Part shown: in pieces, positions 10,595 through 19,679 of the stretch
Layout of the letters: each line of letters opens with the position of its first letter
How positions within the stretch are numbered: the first letter of the stretch is position 1
Assembly: GCF_018122735.1 (NCBI RefSeq)
Contig: NZ_JAGRRD010000001.1
Span: 4,116,665 to 4,180,664 of the forward strand
Reading direction: 5' to 3'
DNA: 64,000 bases
Source: Azoarcus sp. L1K30
GTDB taxonomy: Bacteria > Pseudomonadota > Gammaproteobacteria > Burkholderiales > Rhodocyclaceae
Program-made: the position numbers and the translations under genes
Notes under the pieces: model-generated
Database searches by the model: none
Seen by the model: the letters and a program-made list of their open reading frames with translations, nothing else
Told to the model about the DNA's origin: nothing

Positions 10595-11205
10595 TGAATA
10601 CCGCAACCGAACTCGATCTCGCCCACATGCTGCCCGGGTTCGCCGATCCCGTGCATGATGCCCAGCGCGGATTCAGGTGCGTGCTCGATGCGCTTTCGCG
10701 CCCCGGGCGCCTGTTCGACATGACGGTGGATGTCACGCCCCCGCCGGGTCTGGCGCCGGCCCAGTGTGCAGCGCTTCTGACACTGGCCGATTGCGATACG
10801 CCGGTGTGGCTCGAACCCGGCCTGCGCGATGCCGCGGCCGGCCATTACCTGCGCTTTCACTGCGGTTGCCCGCTGGCGGCAGACTTCGCCGACGCCCACT
10901 TCGTCGTGCTCGCGGGTCTCGGCGCGCTGCCGCAGCGCAGCGCGCTGAAACTGGGCGATCCGTGTTACCCCGACCGGTCCGCGACGGTGCTGGTCGAGGT
11001 GCCCGAACTCGAACACGGTGGTCCGATCCGTCTGCGCGGCCCCGGCATTGCCGATGTGCAGGCGATCAGTGTCGGCGGGTGGACGGCGCGTACCACGGCG
11101 TTCCTGCACGAGAACCGCGCCGCCTTTCCGCTCGGCGTCGACCTGCTGCTGAGCTGCGGCGGGCGCCTGATGGGGCTGCCCCGAACCACGATCGTGGAGG
11201 TCTGA
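10594..11205 (+). CDS. phnH: C-P lyase core subunit PhnH
   Basis: 203 aa. The start is the ATG overlapping the phnG stop, with GGGGGGAGGA directly upstream. Family features include QRGFRCVLDALSRPGRLFDM near the N-terminus, a Cys-rich GCPL segment and a C-terminal FPLGVDLLLSCGGRLMGLPRTT. PhnH is a structural dimer in the PhnGHIJ complex. phnI begins one base after the stop. Confidence 0.94.
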   Translation: MNTATELDLAHMLPGFADPVHDAQRGFRCVLDALSRPGRLFDMTVDVTPPPGLAPAQCAALLTLADCDTPVWLEPGLRDAAAGHYLRFHCGCPLAADFADAHFVVLAGLGALPQRSALKLGDPCYPDRSATVLVEVPELEHGGPIRLRGPGIADVQAISVGGWTARTTAFLHENRAAFPLGVDLLLSCGGRLMGLPRTTIVEV

Positions 11206-11206
11206 G

Positions 11207-12319
11207 ATGTATGTTGCGGTCAAGGGTGGCGAGCGCGCCATCGCACAGTCGGTCGATCTCGTCGCCAGGGCGCGACGCGGCGATCCCGCGGTACCCGAAC
11301 TCTCCGTCGAGCAGATTCGCCAGCAGATGCGGCTCGCTGTGGCACGGGTGATGACGGAAGGGTCGCTGTACGACGAGGATCTTGCCGCGCTTGCCATCAA
11401 GCAGGCGGCGGGTGATCTGGTCGAGGCGATCTTCCTGCTCCGGGCCTACCGCACGACGCTCAAGCGCCTGGGCGACAGCGTGCCGCTCGACACGGCCAAC
11501 ATGCGCCTGGAGCGCCGCATCTCGTCCGCGTTCAAGGACCTGCCCGGTGGACAGGTGCTCGGGCCGACTTACGACTACACCCAGCGCCTGCTCGATTTCG
11601 CGCTGATGGCCGATGCGGCCGTCACCGAGGACCCGGCGGCGGAAGCCAGTGCAGGGCCGATCGTGGCGCCGCGCGTCACCGACCTGCTGGCCGGCGAGGG
11701 GCTGCTCGAAACCAGTGCACGTGCCGAGGGTGACCCCGATCCGTCCGACCTGACGCGCGAGCCGCTGCAGTTGCCCGCAGACCGTGCTACGCGACTGCAG
11801 AACCTGGCGCGCGGCGACGAGGGCTACCTGCTCGCGCTCGGCTATTCCACCCAGCGCGGCTACGGCACCACGCACCCCTTTGCCGCCGAGATCCGCTTCG
11901 GCGCGGTGGCGCTCGAACTGTTCATCGACGAACTCGGCTTCGCGGTGAAGATCGGCGAGGTCGACCTGACCGAATGTCAGCTGATCACCGATTTCGAAGG
12001 CAGCGCGGAGGCCGCGCCGCAGTTCACGCGAGGCTACGGTCTGGCTTTCGGCCACAGCGAACGCAAGGCGATGGCGATGGCGCTGGTAGACCGCGCGCTG
12101 CGGGCGGGCGAGTTCGGCGAAGACACCGATCTGCCGGCCAACAACGAGGAATTCGTCCTCGCCCACAGCGACAACGTCGAGGCCTCGGGCTTCGTGCAGC
12201 ATCTGAAGCTGCCGCACTACGTCGATTTCCAGACCAATCTCGAACTGCTGCGTCGCCTGCGCGCGCAGTGGGACGCGAGCAATGCCGGTGCCACCGGCGA
12301 CGAGGAGCCCGCGGCATGA
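11207..12319 (+). CDS. phnI: C-P lyase nucleosidase subunit PhnI
   Basis: 370 aa, full length. With PhnGHL it exchanges the adenine of ATP for phosphonate, giving ribose-phosphonate triphosphate. Visible family stretches: MYVAVKGGERAIAQS at the start, GYSTQRGYGTTHPFAAEIRFG and GYGLAFGHSERKAMAMALVDRAL near the C-terminus. It is one base from phnH and overlaps phnJ by ATGA, so expression is coupled. Confidence 0.96.
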   Translation: MYVAVKGGERAIAQSVDLVARARRGDPAVPELSVEQIRQQMRLAVARVMTEGSLYDEDLAALAIKQAAGDLVEAIFLLRAYRTTLKRLGDSVPLDTANMRLERRISSAFKDLPGGQVLGPTYDYTQRLLDFALMADAAVTEDPAAEASAGPIVAPRVTDLLAGEGLLETSARAEGDPDPSDLTREPLQLPADRATRLQNLARGDEGYLLALGYSTQRGYGTTHPFAAEIRFGAVALELFIDELGFAVKIGEVDLTECQLITDFEGSAEAAPQFTRGYGLAFGHSERKAMAMALVDRALRAGEFGEDTDLPANNEEFVLAHSDNVEASGFVQHLKLPHYVDFQTNLELLRRLRAQWDASNAGATGDEEPAA

Positions 12320-13197
12320 CCCAGGCCGAAGCCCATGACGGCTACAACTTCGCCTATCTCGACGAGCACACCAAGCGCATGATTCGCCGTGCGCTGCTCA
12401 AGGCGGTCGCCATTCCCGGTTACCAGGTGCCCTTCGGCAGCCGCGAGATGCCGTTGCCCTATGGCTGGGGCACCGGCGGCATCCAGGTGACGGCGGCGGT
12501 GATCGGCCGCGCCGATGTGCTCAAGGTCATCGACCAGGGCGCCGACGACACCACCAACGCCGTCAATATCCGCAGCTTCTTCCGCAAGGTGACGGGCGTT
12601 GCCACCACCGAACGCACCCGTGAGGCCACGCTGATCCAGACCCGCCACCGCATCCCGGAGACGCCGCTGAGCGAGGGCCAGATCATGGTCTTCCAGGTGC
12701 CGATTCCCGAGCCCTTGCGCTGGCTCGAGCCGCGCGAGACCGAAACCCGCAGCATGCACGCACTGCGCGAGTACGGGGTGATGCACGTCAAGCTCTACGA
12801 AGACATCGTGCGTCACGGCCGTATCGCCACCACCTACGATTACCCGGTGATCGTCAACGGCCACTACCTGATGCGGCCGTCGCCGATTCCCAAGTTCGAC
12901 AATCCCAAGCTGCACCGCAGTCCGGCGCTGATGCTGTTCGGTGCCGGGCGCGAGAAGCGGGTGTACGCGGTGCCGCCAGATACCGACGTGCGTTCGCTCG
13001 ATTTCGACGACCATCCGTTCGCCATCGAGCGCTGGGACGCACCGTGCGCCCTGTGCGGCGCCACCGACGCCTATCTCGACGAGATCATCATCGACGACAA
13101 GGGTGAGCGCATGTACGTGTGCTCCGACACCGAATACTGCAACGACCGGCAGCAGGCCGGTCATCATGGTACGCAAGGGGGGGCGCCACGCGCATGA
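12316..13197 (+). CDS. phnJ: Radical SAM C-P lyase PhnJ
   Basis: 293 aa. It cleaves the C-P bond of ribose-1-phosphonate 5-phosphate by radical chemistry. The unusual iron-sulphur motif is intact: Cys244, Cys247 and Cys269 fit CxxC-x21-C, and Cys275 matches the catalytic thiyl cysteine six residues further on (C-S-D-T-E-Y-C). The N-terminal GYNFAYLDEHTKRMIRRALLKAVAIPGYQVPFGSREMPLPYGWGTGG region is typical. The start overlaps the phnI stop and the stop overlaps the phnK start (both ATGA). All key residues suggest a functional enzyme. Confidence 0.97.
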   Translation: MTQAEAHDGYNFAYLDEHTKRMIRRALLKAVAIPGYQVPFGSREMPLPYGWGTGGIQVTAAVIGRADVLKVIDQGADDTTNAVNIRSFFRKVTGVATTERTREATLIQTRHRIPETPLSEGQIMVFQVPIPEPLRWLEPRETETRSMHALREYGVMHVKLYEDIVRHGRIATTYDYPVIVNGHYLMRPSPIPKFDNPKLHRSPALMLFGAGREKRVYAVPPDTDVRSLDFDDHPFAIERWDAPCALCGATDAYLDEIIIDDKGERMYVCSDTEYCNDRQQAGHHGTQGGAPRA

Positions 13198-13973
13198 AAC
13201 ATCCCGCTCCACTGCTCGAGGTGCGCGATCTCGGCAAACGCTATGGCCATCGCATCGGCTGCGAACAGGTCAGCTTCGATCTCTATCCCGGCGAGGTGCT
13301 GTGCATCGCCGGTGAATCGGGCTCGGGCAAATCCACGCTGCTCAATACCCTGGCCTTCCAGCTCCGCCCTGACGCCGGCAGCGTGCATTACGCCATGGCC
13401 GGGCGCGGTCTCACCGACCTGGCGAGCCTGCCCGAAGCCGCGCTGCGCGAACTGTGGCGCACCGACTGGGGCTTCGTGCGCCAGAACCCGCGCGACGGTT
13501 TGCGCATGGGGGTGTCGGCAGGCGCCAACATCGGCGAACGCCTGATGGCCGTCGGCCAGCGCCATTACGGCGAGATCCGTGCAACGGCGGCCGACTGGCT
13601 CGCGCGCGTCGAGATCGACGGTGCCCGCCTGGACGATCCCCCGACCGCATTTTCGGGCGGCATGCAGCAGCGTCTGCAGATCGCGCGCAATCTGGTCACC
13701 CATCCGCGCCTGGTGTTCATGGACGAACCCACCGCCGGGCTCGATGTCTCGGTGCAGGCACGCTTTCTCGACCTGTTGCGCGGCCTCGCCGCCGATCTTC
13801 GCATCGCCGTCATCCTGGTGACGCACGATCTGGCGGTGGCGCGCCTGCTTGCGCATCGCCTAATCGTGATGAAGCAGGGCAGGGTGATCGAAACCGGCCT
13901 CACCGACCAGCTCCTCGACGACCCACAGCATCCGTACACGCAGTTGCTCGTGTCTTCGGTGCTGGCTGCCTGA
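13194..13973 (+). CDS. phnK: C-P lyase ATP-binding subunit PhnK
   Basis: 259 aa ABC-type ATPase that docks on the PhnGHIJ core rather than driving transport. Walker A GESGSGKST, signature FSGGMQQRLQIARNL, Walker B LVFMDEPTAGLDV and H-loop VTHDLAV are all present. The start is the ATG overlapping the phnJ stop. The upstream in-frame extension from 13119 lies in phnJ and is rejected. Confidence 0.95.
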   Translation: MKHPAPLLEVRDLGKRYGHRIGCEQVSFDLYPGEVLCIAGESGSGKSTLLNTLAFQLRPDAGSVHYAMAGRGLTDLASLPEAALRELWRTDWGFVRQNPRDGLRMGVSAGANIGERLMAVGQRHYGEIRATAADWLARVEIDGARLDDPPTAFSGGMQQRLQIARNLVTHPRLVFMDEPTAGLDVSVQARFLDLLRGLAADLRIAVILVTHDLAVARLLAHRLIVMKQGRVIETGLTDQLLDDPQHPYTQLLVSSVLAA

Positions 13974-13986
13974 CCGGACCGAATCC

Positions 13987-14700
13987 ATGCAAGACATCCA
14001 TCAGCTCAAGGTCGAACATCTGTCCAAGCACTTCATCCTGCACAATCAGGGCGGCGTGCGCATGGCGGTGATCGACGACATCTCCTTCGATCTCGGCCGC
14101 GGCGAATGCCTGGTGCTCGACGGCCCCTCGGGTGCGGGCAAGAGCACGCTGCTGCGTTGCCTGTACGCGAATTACCTCGCATCCTCGGGGGCGATCCGGG
14201 TGCGCGCGGCCGGCAGTGGCGAGTGCATCGACATGGTCGGCGCCACGCCGCAGGCCATTATCGAGCTGCGCCGTACCACGCTGTCCTACGTCAGCCAGTT
14301 CCTGCGCGTGATCCCGCGCGTGGGTGCGCTCGACGTCATCGCCGAACCGCTGCTCGCGCTGGGCGAGAGCCGTGCCGCCGCGATGGCGCGCGCGGCCGCC
14401 TTGCTGACCCGGCTGAACCTGCCCGAGCGTTTGTGGCAGCTGCCGCCGGCCACTTTCTCCGGTGGCGAACAGCAGCGCGTCAATATCGCCCGCGGCTTCA
14501 TTGCAGAAAAGCCCGTGTTGCTGCTCGACGAACCCACGGCCTCGCTCGATGCCGCCAACCGGCAGGTGGTGATCGCGCTCATCCGCGAGGCCTGCGCGCG
14601 CGGCGCGGCCGTCGTCGGCATCTTTCACGACGGCGAAGTGAGCGAGGCCGTGGCCACGCGCCGCTTGCCCGTCCTGCCCCTTACCCCGCTTGCCGCCTGA
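13987..14700 (+). CDS. phnL: C-P lyase ATP-binding subunit PhnL
   Basis: 237 aa ABC-type ATPase. Walker A GPSGAGKST, signature FSGGEQQRVNIARGF, Walker B LLLDEPTASLDA and H-loop GIFHDGEV are visible. It works with PhnGHI in forming the ribose-phosphonate intermediate. It starts 13 nt after phnK and ends 14 nt before phnM. Confidence 0.95.
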   Translation: MQDIHQLKVEHLSKHFILHNQGGVRMAVIDDISFDLGRGECLVLDGPSGAGKSTLLRCLYANYLASSGAIRVRAAGSGECIDMVGATPQAIIELRRTTLSYVSQFLRVIPRVGALDVIAEPLLALGESRAAAMARAAALLTRLNLPERLWQLPPATFSGGEQQRVNIARGFIAEKPVLLLDEPTASLDAANRQVVIALIREACARGAAVVGIFHDGEVSEAVATRRLPVLPLTPLAA

Positions 14701-14714
14701 TCCGGAGCACGCCC

Positions 14715-15863
14715 ATGAAACAGTACCTGACCCACGCCCGTGTCGTTCTCGCCAATGAAGTGCTCGAGGACGCCGCCGTTCTCGTCGACGAAGGCTGTAT
14801 CCGCGCCATCAATCCGGTGCAGGTAAGCGGCGCGCATGAAATCGACCTCGGCGGGCAATGGCTGATGCCCGGCATGATCGACGTGCATTGCGATGCCATT
14901 GAGAAGGAGGCCGAGCCGCGCGCGCGCGTGCTGTTTCCGCTCGATTTCGCCTGCCTCAACATCGATCGCCGCAACGCCGCGGCGGGCATCACCACGCCCT
15001 ACCACGCGATGTCCTTCGCCCATGCCGAATGGGGGGTGCGCAACAACGAGACCGCGGCCGAGCTGGTGCGCGCGGTGCGGCGATTCCAGCGCCATGCCCT
15101 GGTCGACAACCGTATCCACGTGCGCTACGAGATCACCGACGAAAGCGCCTTGCCCTTCATCCTCGAATTGTTCGACGAGGGCTGCGTCGATCTGCTGTCG
15201 ATCATGGACCACACCCCGGGGCAGGGGCAGTTCCGCCATCTCGACACCTACGTCGCCTACATGATGGGCAATCACGGCAGCAGCCGCGAGGCCGCGCTGC
15301 AGGTTGCCGAAGACAAGATCCGCGCCCGCGAAACGGCGGACGAACGCGTGCTGGCGCTGATGGCGCGAGCGCGAGCGCTCGGCGTGCCCACTGCCAGCCA
15401 TGACGACGACGATCCGCAGCGCATCGCCACGATGAAGGAGCTCGGTGCCTCGATGAGCGAGTTCCCCATCGACCTCGCCACTGCGCGCGCGGCGCATGGC
15501 GCCGGCTTGGCGACCATCTTCGGCGCGCCCAACGTGATGCGCGGCGGCAGCCAGTCGGGCAACCTGCGCGCTTTCGACGCCATCGATGCCGGTGTGGCCG
15601 ATTGCCTGTGTGCCGACTATGCGCCGGCGACCATGCTGGCCGCCGTGTCCCTGCTGGCCAGTCGCGACGCGCTGCCGTTGCATGCGGCTGTCCGCCTCGT
15701 CACCCTCAACCCCGCCCGCGCGGCAGGGCTGCACGATCGCGGCGAAATCGCCGTCGGCAAGCGCGCCGACCTGATCAGCGTGGCCAATCCGGGAGGGCAC
15801 GCCGCGGTCACCAACACCTGGCTCGAGGGCAAACAGGTCTTCGCGGCGGCCTATCCGGCTTGA
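14715..15863 (+). CDS. phnM: RPn-triphosphate diphosphatase PhnM
   Basis: 382 aa amidohydrolase that removes pyrophosphate from alpha-D-ribose-1-phosphonate 5-triphosphate, giving the PhnJ substrate. Metal-site motifs: MPGMIDVHCDAIEKE, SHDDDDPQR, and FGAPNVMRGGSQSG; the C-terminal DRGEIAVGKRADL is typical of the family. The start at 14715 follows CCGGAGCACGCCC. Last gene of the operon, followed by a hairpin at 15870-15898. A paralogue lies at 7493-8653 on the other strand. Confidence 0.95.
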   Translation: MKQYLTHARVVLANEVLEDAAVLVDEGCIRAINPVQVSGAHEIDLGGQWLMPGMIDVHCDAIEKEAEPRARVLFPLDFACLNIDRRNAAAGITTPYHAMSFAHAEWGVRNNETAAELVRAVRRFQRHALVDNRIHVRYEITDESALPFILELFDEGCVDLLSIMDHTPGQGQFRHLDTYVAYMMGNHGSSREAALQVAEDKIRARETADERVLALMARARALGVPTASHDDDDPQRIATMKELGASMSEFPIDLATARAAHGAGLATIFGAPNVMRGGSQSGNLRAFDAIDAGVADCLCADYAPATMLAAVSLLASRDALPLHAAVRLVTLNPARAAGLHDRGEIAVGKRADLISVANPGGHAAVTNTWLEGKQVFAAAYPA

Positions 15864-15869
15864 GTCCGG

Positions 15870-15898
15870 GCGATGGCGTCCGGGCGGATCGCCATCGC
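15870..15898. terminator. Hairpin between convergent phnM and sodC
   Basis: GCGATGGCG (15870-15878) pairs with CGCCATCGC (15890-15898) across an 11-nt loop. It lies between two convergent stops, so it may terminate both. There is no clear T-run. Confidence 0.5.
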
Positions 15899-15924
15899 AT
15901 CGTGCTGCCTGGCTGGCAGCCGTT

Positions 15925-16437
15925 CTATTTCACCACACCGCAGGCCACGCGCGCCCCGCCGCCGCCGAGCGGCGCCGGATGATCGGAGTGATTATCGCCG
16001 CCGGCGTGAATCATCAGCGAACGTCCGGCGAGGTCGGCCGCCTTGAGCCGCGGTGCCAGTACCGGCTGCGACGACGTGCCGTCCGCCGCGACGAACAAGG
16101 GGGGCAGATCGCCGAGATGGCCATCGCCCCAGGGTTCGCCGTGTCTGTTGCTACCGGCCGGATCGTAATGCCCGCCTGCGGCCAGGCCGGGCACTGGCTT
16201 GCCGTCCTTGTCCCGGGGGCCGCAGTCCGGATTCTGATGAACGTGGAAACCGTGCAGACCTGGTGCCAGTCCGTGCAGGGCGGGTGTCAGGACGAGGCCG
16301 TAGGTCGTTTCCGATACCGAAATCGACCCCACGTCGGCGGCGGTGCCTTGTGCATCGACCGCGTGCATCTGAATCATGGTGGCGGCGGTGGAGACGGCCG
16401 GCAGGAGGGTGAATGCGAGCAGGGTGGCGATCTTCAT
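15925..16437 (-). CDS. sodC: Periplasmic Cu/Zn superoxide dismutase
   Basis: 170 aa from ATG 16437; the in-frame extension to 16662 is rejected because 16437 starts a good signal peptide ([18 protein letters not shown]). Metal ligands are in place: HGFHVHQN (Cu), GGHYDP and [14 protein letters not shown] (Zn/Cu), and the C-terminal [23 protein letters not shown] with a Cys for the conserved disulphide. It dismutates superoxide in the periplasm. It is convergent with phnM and codirectional with the upstream MFS gene. Confidence 0.95.
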   Translation of the reverse strand: MKIATLLAFTLLPAVSTAATMIQMHAVDAQGTAADVGSISVSETTYGLVLTPALHGLAPGLHGFHVHQNPDCGPRDKDGKPVPGLAAGGHYDPAGSNRHGEPWGDGHLGDLPPLFVAADGTSSQPVLAPRLKAADLAGRSLMIHAGGDNHSDHPAPLGGGGARVACGVVK

Positions 16438-16576
16438 TTTGGACGCTTCTCTCTGTAGTGGGTTGATGGCGCGGCGCAAAGGCGTGCGCGCCATTCCATT
16501 ACAGACTGCATCGCCGGACATGACAAGGGATTGTTTTGCGCATGGGCGAATGGACCGGGCCGGTGGCGGCGCCCGT

Positions 16577-17950
16577 TCAGGCGGGCGGGCGTTCGACCGT
16601 CCTGTCCGCCTGATCCGCCGTCTGTGGCGGCGGCCCGGCGTGCTGCATCTGCTCCTGCGCAATCTGCTCGTCCACCCGTGGATCGAGCGCCGCGGCCAGC
16701 GGCGAACTGCTGGTGCTGTCCGGCATCGGGATGTGATGCAGCGGCGCGTCTTCGACCTGATGCAGATGGGTTGCGCGCCTGGGCTGCACCCGCCACGCCA
16801 CGACCAGCGCGCAGGCCATGACGAAGGCGTAGAGCATGTTGGGGCCGATGAAGCGCATCAACACCCCGGCGAGAAGGGGGCCGAGACTGGCGCCGATACC
16901 GAAGGTCAGCAGCAGCATCGCGGTCAGCGACACCCGGCGCTCGGCATCGACGTGGTCGTTGGCCAGTGCGACCGCAAGCGGATACAGGCTGAACTGCAGG
17001 ATGCACACCAGGAAGCCAGCGACGAACAGCAACCAGATGGGGGCCGAAGGCAGCACTGCGAGCGGCAGCGCGACGCCTGCCAGCAACATGCCGCAGCGGC
17101 CGATCAGCCAGATCCGGTCGCGCCGGTCGGACAGCCAGCCCAGCGGCCATTGCACGACGAGTCCGGCAAAGATGCAGCTGCCCATGAACAGCCCGACCTC
17201 CTCGGTCGGCAGATCCATGCGGGTGGCGTACAGCGGGGCAAGACCGTAGAACGACCCCACCATCATGCCGGCCATGGCGATGGTGATCAGCGACAGCGGG
17301 ACGCGCTTGATGAAGAAGCGCGGCTCCAGCGGCGCCGGATGCAGTTTGGCCGGGTGCAGCTTGTGGGTGAGCGCGACCGGTACCAGGCACAGTGCATAGC
17401 ACAGTCCCACCAGCATCAGCAGTTGCAGGTTGAGCTCCGGGTGCAGCACCAGCACCAGCTGACCGAGGATCAGGCCGAGGTAGGAGGCGCCCATGTAACC
17501 GGAAAAGACCTGGCCGCGCTGTTCGGCGCTGGATTGTTCGTTGAGCCAGCTCTCGATCACCATGTACTGGCACATCGTGCAGATGCCGATCAGCAGACGC
17601 AGCAGCAGCCATGCCGGCAGCCAGTCCACCATGCCGTGGCCGAGCACGGCGGCGGTTACCACGCCGGCGCAGGCGACATAGGCGCGGATGTGACCGACCC
17701 GCGAAATCAGGCGATGGCCAAGGTTGCCGCCCAGCACCAGGCCGAGGTAGTTCGCCGTCATCAGCGCACCTACCCACAGACCGTCCGCGGTCGTGGCCAC
17801 GCGCAGGGCAAGATAGGTGCTCAGCAGGCCAGAGCCCAGCAGCATCAGGGTCGTGGCGAAATAGAGCGAGCGAAAGGAGTTCAGGATGACGAACATGGGC
17901 GAAGGCATACGTGGGCGGCGGGCTGACGGAACAGGGGTGTCCGCAGTCAC
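16577..17950 (-). CDS. MFS transporter, YcaD-like
   Basis: 457 aa with about twelve hydrophobic segments and MFS loop motifs, e.g. [16 protein letters not shown] after TM2 and [13 protein letters not shown] after TM8. [31 protein letters not shown] is typical of the YcaD/TetA-like subfamily. The last ~70 residues are a polar, Gln/Pro-rich cytoplasmic tail. The substrate cannot be told from sequence. Confidence 0.85.
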   Translation of the reverse strand: MTADTPVPSARRPRMPSPMFVILNSFRSLYFATTLMLLGSGLLSTYLALRVATTADGLWVGALMTANYLGLVLGGNLGHRLISRVGHIRAYVACAGVVTAAVLGHGMVDWLPAWLLLRLLIGICTMCQYMVIESWLNEQSSAEQRGQVFSGYMGASYLGLILGQLVLVLHPELNLQLLMLVGLCYALCLVPVALTHKLHPAKLHPAPLEPRFFIKRVPLSLITIAMAGMMVGSFYGLAPLYATRMDLPTEEVGLFMGSCIFAGLVVQWPLGWLSDRRDRIWLIGRCGMLLAGVALPLAVLPSAPIWLLFVAGFLVCILQFSLYPLAVALANDHVDAERRVSLTAMLLLTFGIGASLGPLLAGVLMRFIGPNMLYAFVMACALVVAWRVQPRRATHLHQVEDAPLHHIPMPDSTSSSPLAAALDPRVDEQIAQEQMQHAGPPPQTADQADRTVERPPA

Positions 17951-18102
17951 GCTGTCATACTAACCGTGGCAGCCGGATCAGGGTACCCGGACAATCACCA
18001 ATCTGGTGCGCGAATCTGCCAGACTGTCGACTCAAGTCTTGCGTCGGACTGCCGTAAACACGGATTCCGGCACAGTGCCAATACACGGAGGAGCGCGCCA
18101 TC

Positions 18103-18297
18103 ATGGACGTCTCATCGATCGCAGCATTTGCCAGTGCCAACGCCGCGGCCCAGGTTCAACAGCAGGCTTCGGTCTCGGTGTTCAAGAAGGCCCTGGACAT
18201 CCAGGAGCAGACCGCAATGCAGCTGCTCGAGGCATTGCCGCCCGTGCCGGCAGCACCGGCGGGCACAACCGGGGGCGTGGTCGACACCTGGGCCTGA
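18103..18297 (+). CDS. Small YjfB-like putative motility protein
   Basis: 64 aa with a strong GGAGGAG ribosome binding site (18087-18093) and good spacing. The sequence MDVSSIAAFASANAAAQVQQQASVSVFKKALDIQEQTAMQLLEALP matches the short YjfB-type family often labelled putative motility protein. It is a soluble Ala/Gln-rich helix with a Pro/Gly tail. No motility gene is nearby. Function unknown. Confidence 0.75.
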   Translation: MDVSSIAAFASANAAAQVQQQASVSVFKKALDIQEQTAMQLLEALPPVPAAPAGTTGGVVDTWA

Positions 18298-18381
18298 TCA
18301 CCGGCCGGCGGATGCGCTCTCGTGCTGGGCGGATCCCCGGGCGGCTGTTATCGTTCGTCCGCCCCGACCGGAGACCCCCGC

Positions 18382-18633
18382 ATGGCAGACGCACCGCCCC
18401 CCGCCGCGCAGCCGAATAACCCTCTGCACGGCAAGACCCTGGAGAAGATTCTCAACGAACTGCTGAGCATCTACTCCTGGGCCGAACTCGGCCAGCAGAT
18501 CGACATCCGCTGCTTCAATCACGAACCCAGCATTGCCTCCAGCCTGAAATTCCTGCGCCGCACGCCTTGGGCGCGGGAGCAGGTCGAAGCGCTCTACGTC
18601 CATTCGGTGCGCAACGGCCTGTACAAGGGCTGA
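18382..18633 (+). CDS. VF530 family DNA-binding protein
   Basis: 83 aa from ATG 18382. After a Pro/Ala-rich leader comes the core NNPLHGKTLEKILNELLSIYSWAELGQQIDIRCFNHEPSIASSLKFLRRTPWAREQVEALYV, which is the VF530/DUF2132 fold. Members bind DNA or are assumed to; their cellular role is unclear. An earlier in-frame start at 18322 is less likely. Glutaminase follows 22 bp downstream. Confidence 0.85.
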   Translation: MADAPPPAAQPNNPLHGKTLEKILNELLSIYSWAELGQQIDIRCFNHEPSIASSLKFLRRTPWAREQVEALYVHSVRNGLYKG

Positions 18634-18655
18634 GCGCGTGCCCGGAAACAGAACG

Positions 18656-19567
18656 ATGGATCTTCAGCCCGTACTCGACGATATCGTCGCCACCCTCGAA
18701 CCGCAGCTCGGCGCCGGTAAGGTCGCGAGCTACATTCCCGCGCTAGCCAGCGTTTCGCCGCGCCGGCTCGGTATCGCCCTGCGCACCCGCGAGGGCGCGG
18801 AATACCGTGCGGGCGATGCGAACACGCCGTTCTCCATCCAGAGCGTGTCGAAGCTGTTCACGCTGACGCTGGCCATGCGCCATCTCGGCGACACACTGTG
18901 GGAGCGGATCGGCCGGGAGCCGTCGGGCAATCCCTTCAATTCGCTGGTGCAGCTCGAGTCGGAGCAAGGCGTGCCGCGCAACCCCTTCATCAACGCCGGT
19001 GCCATTGCAGTGGCCGACCGTCTGGTGAGCTGTTGTGACAGCGCGCGTGCAGACATCCTGGCGCTGCTGTCGAGCCTGAGCGGCGAAACCATTGTTTTTG
19101 ACGAAGAGGTGGCCGCGTCGGAAGCGTCCTCCGGGTTTCGCAATATCGCACTGGCCAATTTCATGAAGAGCTTCGGCAAGCTCGACAACGATGTGGCGCA
19201 GGTGCTCGATTTCTATTTCCACCAGTGCTCGGTGGCGATGAGCTGTGTGCAGCTGGCCCGCGCAGCCGCCTACCTGTGCAGCGACGGCAGGCATCCGCTG
19301 ACCGGCGAGGCGGTGGTGACCGAGCGCCAGGCGCGGCGAATCAACGCCCTGATGCTGACCTGCGGCACCTATGATGCGGCCGGCGAGTTTGCCTTCCGCA
19401 TCGGCCTGCCATGCAAGAGCGGGGTCGGCGGCGGCATCGTGGCGGTGCTGCCCGACACGCTCAGCCTGTGCGTATGGTCGCCCGGCCTCGACGAAACCGG
19501 CAACTCGCTGCTGGGCATGAAGGCGCTGGAGCTGTTCGTCGCCCGTACCGGGCTGTCGGTGTTCTGA
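18656..19567 (+). CDS. glsA: Glutaminase (serine-dependent, GlsA)
   Basis: 303 aa, the family length. It converts glutamine to glutamate and ammonia. The beta-lactamase-like catalytic S-x-x-K is present (SIQSVSKLF), as are GNPFNS, NPFINAGAI, and the glycine-rich GLPCKSGVGGGIVA. The ATG at 18656 (MDLQPVLDDI) is preferred; a GTG at 18638 would add six residues. A strong hairpin (19631-19667) separates it from the convergent nuclease gene. Confidence 0.95.
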   Translation: MDLQPVLDDIVATLEPQLGAGKVASYIPALASVSPRRLGIALRTREGAEYRAGDANTPFSIQSVSKLFTLTLAMRHLGDTLWERIGREPSGNPFNSLVQLESEQGVPRNPFINAGAIAVADRLVSCCDSARADILALLSSLSGETIVFDEEVAASEASSGFRNIALANFMKSFGKLDNDVAQVLDFYFHQCSVAMSCVQLARAAAYLCSDGRHPLTGEAVVTERQARRINALMLTCGTYDAAGEFAFRIGLPCKSGVGGGIVAVLPDTLSLCVWSPGLDETGNSLLGMKALELFVARTGLSVF

Positions 19568-19630
19568 GGCTTGCGATCCTGCCGGGCAGGGTCCGAAAGT
19601 CGGGCTCGCCTGGATGGGCTGCCGACGTTT

Positions 19631-19667
19631 CACGGTGCCGCTCCCGCAGCGCGGGGGCGGCACCGTG
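19631..19667. terminator. Strong hairpin between glsA and the ExeM-type nuclease gene
   Basis: A 17-bp stem with one G-T wobble (19631-19647 with 19651-19667) around a 3-nt loop lies between two convergent genes. It is probably a bidirectional terminator, though without a long T-run. Confidence 0.6.
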
Positions 19668-19679
19668 CTTGCTCCGGAA

